Source: Polytrichum commune (Eukaryota > Streptophyta > Polytrichopsida > Polytrichales > Polytrichaceae). Taken from it: a DNA stretch of 64,000 bases. The notes beneath the pieces are model-generated. The model saw nothing but the letters and a program-made list of their open reading frames with translations. It was not told the origin of the DNA and made no database searches. Location of the stretch: positions 40,687,554 to 40,751,553 of the forward strand of contig OX485803.1 of the NCBI GenBank assembly GCA_950295325.1. The letters are read 5' to 3'. This document shows, in pieces, positions 58,491-64,000 of this stretch (position 1 is the first letter of the stretch; every line of letters starts with the position of its first letter). Position numbers and translations under genes: made by a program.

Positions 58491-61400
58491 ACCAACTTTT
58501 ATGTTGATGTGAATGAGGGATGCTTCATCTTGATCATAGCCACAAGCTCATACAAAGTCTGGCTATGGGACAAGCGCTATTGCCTTGTGTTGGCCACCGT
58601 TGCCTCAAAATAGCGTAAGTGACACTATTACGCATGTGACACTAAATACCATAAACGCTCTAGTGCAAACCGGCCCTTACTTAGTCTCATGAGAGATGAA
58701 ATATTTGACCAACTACAATGGCAAGGACGAGGGCACGATATTAAAGCTATTTTTGCAGGTGGCCCGGGGTTTGCCGAACTCCACATTGAAGCTCAAAACA
58801 ATTATAATCATCTACCTCAAGTCATAGTGAAGAGGCTATTAGTTAACCTACTCCCTCTTGCATTGATGTTGTTTGTGTGAGAAACTTTGGCTATGGTTTT
58901 ATTGCGAGGAGTTAGCTCACCAAACCCTAGTCCTTCGACCGGTGTAACTTCATCCTTGCGCCCATGAAATTCAACTCCTAAGAATGAGGCAATTAAATAC
59001 CACATGTTGGTCTCGTTGTCGATCCTTAGAGTCATTTTTACACACATGATCAAGGAGAGAGCGAAATATTGTTGTATATGAGTGTGTACCTCTTAATCAT
59101 GCAACATAAAAGCCTTGACATAGTATGTAGCTCGGAGTTTTTCTTTTCTTTTCCTTTTTTCCTTTTTTCCAGTTGATTTGACATTGGAATTGGTTTAAAG
59201 ACCCCGAATTAGTGTACACTCGAGGTCATTTCAAATGAATTGGCAATTAACATCTAGGGAGTTGGTTTTTCATGTTGGATGGATGAGAAGTACGCTTCTA
59301 TACCAATAAATCCCCGTCTCTCACAACCAAGGGTTGTGAGAAAAAACAAGTTTTGGTTTTCTTGTAGTCATGGTTAACGACTTGTAGCCATGACCATGAG
59401 AAACCTTGGTCATAGGACATAGACGGAGAGGTCATTTTTTTTAAAGAATGAAAAATCCAAAATTCATATGAAATAAGATGTACTTAGACTATAAACTTTC
59501 TCAAAGTATATTATAAATATCACTATAAATTATCCGGTTTTTTCTTGACGGCCATCTTCATACACTGTTGAGAAAACCTATTTGGTTTGTCTCGTTGCAA
59601 AACTCGGGTGACCACCAAACAATATTAATTTAAGGACATGTAGGATTTCATGGCACATTCTCATCCATTGTTTAATGCATTAAACCTTATTTCTGGTGAC
59701 CTTGTGTAATACAAAGTGGGACAACCACCTATCTTTCAACAAATCAAGGAGTTACGAAAATGGCAGTCATGATCCATGGTCATCTACGACTAACTCCTAA
59801 ATGTCAAGAAGCCAAAAAGTGGTTGTGACAAATTTTTAAAGATACATCTCTCAAGGCAAACTTTTCTCTTTCTTGTTTCTTTGTCTCGCACCTTGATATA
59901 ATAAAGTTTTGCACCGTTTAGAGCAAATGGGTTGAAATTTTATGTCAATGACTCCAAGATATGGACCTTGAAGTGGTTGGAACCCTTCAGTTTTTCTTTG
60001 TTACAAAATCAACTATTTTGGGAAAATAACAATGTGAATGACATGCATGTGTTCGGTTTTTCCCACTAAATGACGCAACTCAAACTTTTAACCAATCTTA
60101 TCGATGATCGAGTGATTTTGATACATTTCGGAATTTTTGTAATTTCATGAAGGAAAAAAACTTGTAAAATGATTTGGTGGGACCAAGAATAAAGTTCCAT
60201 ATTCCAACCACACAGATGTGAGTTACAATTAACTCCCTACAACTTTCTCATGTATGCCAACACAAAATAGGCATTCTTAATCACAATTTAAAGTACATCC
60301 TTGATTCAAGCTAAAACCCCTCGACTTTTAGGGGTTAAGGAGCCCCCATTGAGCTATTTGAATATGTTTGTTGGTTTTGTACATCAACATAATTTCTTAA
60401 GTCGGTGTTGTGACCATCTTGTACCTAGCTTGAATAGATGTTTTATCTACTACTCTCTCTCAATCGGTGTAACATTTTAAAAACTTAGTATTTATGCTAC
60501 TATGGGGCCGAGTATCGATCCCATGTCTTTGTCTTGATGCTTGCACTTGCATTGCCTTGGAATATGACTTATGCCTTACACTTGTGCAAGACCAATCATA
60601 TTGCTACACATCACAAAGTCCGAGTACTTAAATGATATTCCATCTTAAAAAACTAGAGCATAAGTTTGGTGAAGGTACTTTGTTAGTTACATGAGTTTTT
60701 ATCTTTTTAGTTTAAATTACGGTGTGGGTACAAATTGAACGCATTCAATTGCAAAAGGTGTCCTTCTAGTTACACGAGCTACATACACGCGTGGTTACTT
60801 GGTCTCTTTGGGTCCGACCACACTTGCTACATTGATTATCCCAATTAGTGCATGTTACTATTTTGGAGTCAAGGAATGCTATAACTATTTAACAAGAATG
60901 TAATATTTTAACCATGTGAAGTCATTTATGTTTTACAGTATCCAAACAACCTACTAAACTTTCATCAGTAAAAATTAAACTCACGAGGAAGACGTTAGTG
61001 CACTGCGTGACTTCAAATTGTAACATGCAGCTAATTGGGATAATCCATAACATTGTTTCAGATGGCTTGCCAAGTAGCTGCGGCATATTTTGCCAACCTA
61101 AGTTTCTTCCACATTCAAATTGAATGTGGCCACTATTCGGGAATCGTTCCCACTAATAAGGGGCCCTGCTAAACAAGTCGTAGTATATTGTCGAGGTCAC
61201 CTTCAAACCCTCAGCAAACTTAGACGGTGTAACCCGCTGCTGACCGGTTTACATGGAAGTTACTCCCACCAAAATTAGATTCTCTTAGTTTCCAAAACTT
61301 GTGAAGGTGTCCGTTAACTCTTTGTTGACTAATTCTTGTGATCTTTAATTTATCGCTTTTGAAATCCTCTTGGAATCGTTGACCTGAGGTTACAAGTTTA

Positions 61401-62349
61401 TGTTCCCCGAAATCTAATATTAAAGTGCTCTCTAAGAAACTACTTTCCTTAGTTCTTAATCATCTATTCGCTCTTGCATCTTTCCTGGTTTGAAAGATCT
61501 CGCAAGATAATCTTATTTCTTCAATTCCGGAATGTTGTATTTGAAGATCCCTTTTTATAAATCTTCAAGGAGAAAGTGCCTTAGGTTTTCAAGATTATGT
61601 TCCCCGAAATCCTAATGTCGAGGTTAAGTGTTTCAAGGGAAATTCTAAATGTTGCAAACAATATCTTTCATGGTTCGAATGCATCTAATCTTCATTACTT
61701 TCCAAGAATATTCCAAGAATGTCTTCATAAAGAGTTTCTAGTTCAAAACATATTCTTTAACATTATGAAAATCTTGAGAATCATCTTGCCTCTTTAACCT
61801 TGATTATATTGTTCTGATGGTATCCTTGGTCCTTCAACATTCCAAATTCACTTGAGAATATTTGAGGGATTAGAATCCTTGTTGATTCTAATGTATATGG
61901 TAAACCGATTTCCACTTAAAGATGTTTGATTACTATCACCCTCATTTATGAGGTATTAAACTCATGGCCTAAATTTCCCCAAGTGTTCCCCTTAGATGCT
62001 TTGAAATCCCCTTAGGCTAATTCCCTTTGAATTGGATTTGGCACCGCGTAATAATTTAGTATCTAGTCATACCCGGTATGACGTGATGGTAAGCCGGTAA
62101 GCCCACAACTTACCTTCCTCAAATATGAGTGACTTGTGCTTTTACTGTAATAATTTATCTTACTTGGCCGGCTTGAGGTCGGGGATTAACTCGAGTGTAC
62201 CGCCGAATGAGATTTCCTCCTCTCTGTAATTATTTCCCTTCGGGTCCTTCGGCTCGAAATTCTCCTTCGTCAAAGGTCTTAGTTACCGGAGCAAACTTAA
62301 TCCGAAGCTTTGACCAATTTGCCTTAGTGTAGTAACATGTGCTAATATC
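58491..62349. other. Region without convincing genes
   Basis: No spliced coding run or known domain was recognised. From ~61200 the base composition shifts to more CpG-containing sequence, continuous with the minisatellite and the GC-rich block that follow. 61200-64000 may therefore be a single, different repeat element. Confidence 0.35.
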
Positions 62350-62700
62350 CTCCGAGTTAGGATTTGAGAACCTCGGCTAAATATTTTAACACTTTAGAAT
62401 GCCCTCCGAGTTAGGGTATGTATTTGCCTCGGCTAGCTATCTTCGTGCATGATTGTCTCCAATGCCCTCCGAGTTAGGGCTTAAGTATGCCTCGGCTACT
62501 CGCATTAATATTCCAATGCCCTCCGAGTTAGGGCTCGAATGCCTCGGCTACTCGCATTAATATTCCAATGCCCTCCGAGTTAGGGCTCGAATGCCTCGGC
62601 TACTCGCATTAATATTCCAATGCCCTCCGAGTTAGGGCTCGAATGCCTCGGCTAATTGCGATGCTAGCTCGATTGCCCTCCGAGTTAGGGCACGAAAACC
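62350..62700. repeat. 52-54-bp minisatellite, 7 units
   Basis: CTCCGAGTTAGG recurs at 62350, 62404, 62467, 62521, 62573, 62625 and 62678. Each is followed ~20 bp later by CCTCGGCTA, and in the middle units by CTCGCATTAATATTCCAATG. The three central units are identical, while the outer units diverge, as expected from unequal exchange in the middle of an array. Confidence 0.9.
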
Positions 62701-62719
62701 TCGGCTAAATGTACTAGCT

Positions 62720-63661
62720 TGAGAGAGTGCTAGAGGCTCCGACACTCATGTAGAGTTTGCGTGTTCAAATGAAGTGTATTAGGTGCCTTAAGTTTGGCCT
62801 CTTATATAGTGTTCAAAATCTATCTTTAATTAGATGTGGCGGTTAGTCCTAACTTCCCCTAATGCCACATGTTCATTTCAGGCTAATTTTATCCCTGTAT
62901 CCGGTTACAGTCTAATTTTAGGCTGCCCGGATCTATTTACAGCAGTTATAATGTCCGAATGTAAAATGTACTTGTGAAGTTCATTCGTTGGATTTCTTGG
63001 CTTAACCTAGATGTGCCTCTCGGTACGGTTATCATCCATGGGCCTCCTTCATCCGGAATGCAACTATTCATTTAAAGGGAATAGTTTATGTTCATCTAAA
63101 AAGGACTTTCATCCTTTTAGGCATGTCCTTCATCTACCCTTGCTTAGGTGTTTACTAGACTACTAACTATCCTATCTCACTAACTTGTCCGTTCTCGGAA
63201 CTATGGTGGCGTTCCCGGTGTGCTCCCGGTATGCCTTCTCGTTCCCGGGCGTTCCCTCGATGAAGCTCCTTGTGCCCGATACGTTCCCGCGTTCCCAGCA
63301 TTCTCATGGAGGCTCCCGGGTACGTTCCCGCCGGCTCCTTCGTTCCCGGTGCGCTACATAACCGGTGGCCCGGTCCTCAACCATTAACCTGCCCGGTTCT
63401 CAAGCTTCCCTTTTCGGCTCGCTCCTTAGCCGCCAATCTGTCCTTCCTGCCACGATCTCTCTCTCTCGCCGCTAATACCCGCCGGTTATCCGTCTCCCTC
63501 TAGCCGCTTCTTCGGCCACCTGCAAGCCCTTCCACCTCTGGTTCTCGGCCGCTCCTGGTCCTCTTCGACGTTTGGTTTTCTGCAGCTCATCCGCTACTCT
63601 TGGATGCTGGGAGGCATACATTTTATTCCCCCTCCCGAAATGAAGCATGTCCCCATGCTTC
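62720..63661. other. GC-rich block with recurring CGTTCCCGG words
   Basis: 63180-63360 repeats GTTCCCGG, GCTCCCGG and CGTTCCCG many times, and 63360-63560 is rich in CCGG-containing words. Frames are short and of low complexity. It could be the end or leader of a retroelement whose coding part starts beyond it, but no defining ends were identified. Confidence 0.35.
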
Positions 63662-64000
63662 CTACATTTCTTGATGCGCGGGACCTGGGCGATCTGGTAA
63701 TCCTATTCGAAGGATTGTCCCCTGATTGATGGTGCCGAAACGGCCAGTATTGATCGTGGTTTGTTGATCTTCCAGCGTCTGATTCACATACTCCTTCAGT
63801 TGAAACAAACTTACTTGGGTGGGAAAGTTTGGGTAGTGATCCAGAAGCCACTGGTGTCGTCTTGTTGCCTCGAAGCACACGGCGGTGTCCTCTCCTCGCA
63901 ACGCGCTAACTGCATGTTGAAAGGTTGCCTTATGCTGCTGTTGTAACTTGGAAATTTCAAGTTTTTGACTGTGTGTGTATGAGCGCAGGGATGGTAATGC
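63662..64000 (-). CDS. Unidentified open frame running in from the right window edge
   Basis: The minus strand is open for ~112 codons from the window edge to 63662. It contains SQKLEISKLQQQHKATFQHA, RGEDTAVCFEATRRHQWLLD and TQVSLFQLKEYVNQTLEDQQ before the stop. The frame begins outside the window, so this would be a C-terminal part. The Gln/His-rich helical character and neighbouring repeats suggest a transposon-related protein, but no family is recognised and a host gene is not excluded. Confidence 0.4.
   Translation of the reverse strand, partial: ALPSLRSYTHSQKLEISKLQQQHKATFQHAVSALRGEDTAVCFEATRRHQWLLDHYPNFPTQVSLFQLKEYVNQTLEDQQTTINTGRFGTINQGTILRIGLPDRPGPAHQEM

Noticed and set aside
62350-62700. 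Regularly spaced repeats resembling a CRISPR array
   Set aside because: The sequence between repeats is itself repeated, so this is a minisatellite. The window is eukaryotic nuclear DNA and has no cas genes.

Overview
The window looks like nuclear DNA of a land plant with a large, repeat-rich, intron-rich genome. The evidence is canonical GT-AG introns, telo-box motifs at a ribosomal-protein gene, plant-type gene families, many (GA)n/(CT)n tracts and several transposon classes. RNase H-bearing LINEs and a large Ig-like multi-pass membrane protein gene suggest a non-flowering lineage (lycophyte, fern or bryophyte), but that is inference. There is no sign of bacterial operons, CRISPR or plasmid functions. 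All gene models were assembled by eye from splice sites and reading phase.

Four host genes are supported. (1) A RING-variant (RINGv/MARCH-like) E3 ligase lies at 1290-5979 (+), with 7 exons and two membrane segments. (2) Ribosomal protein eL39 lies at 21585-22783 (-), with 51 codons over 3 exons, the first being only the ATG. (3) A TAF15/FUS-like RNA-binding protein lies at 33892-36868 (+), with an RRM, two RanBP2 zinc fingers and an RD/RE-rich tail. (4) A 14-exon gene of about 1307 codons lies at 38450-51746 (-). It encodes a signal peptide, four Ig-like modules and a multi-pass membrane domain. Genes 3 and 4 converge at about 36.9-38.4 kb. The RINGv protein is probably a membrane-bound ubiquitin ligase, eL39 a ribosome exit-tunnel protein, the TAF15-like protein a nuclear RNA/transcription factor, and gene 4 a cell-surface or endomembrane sensor or channel-like protein. 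Nothing suggests they act together.

The space between genes is mostly transposon debris. 8341-10959 (-) is a 5'-truncated LINE with a 13-bp target-site duplication. It carries, in one almost unbroken frame, a domain resembling PCIF1-type adenine methyltransferases, RNase H, a CCHC knuckle and an RLE-like endonuclease. A second copy (15937-16431, -) sits with a 10-bp duplication inside the transposase gene of a pogo-like DNA transposon (15709-16809). A third decayed copy lies at 27358-28264 (-). A separate LINE fragment with an APE-type endonuclease lies at 11769-12660 (+). MITE-like elements, a fold-back element (53872-54084), a duplicated 0.54-kb block (14047/20101), an inverted repeat pair (24.5/58 kb) and minisatellites (2.1-2.5, 62.35-62.7 kb) fill much of the rest. 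From 54 to 62 kb I see no convincing gene.

The most interesting items are the methyltransferase-like domain in the LINE, the strictly alternating 0/1 intron phases across the four Ig-like modules, and two splice donors of the same gene that run straight into (CT)n microsatellites.
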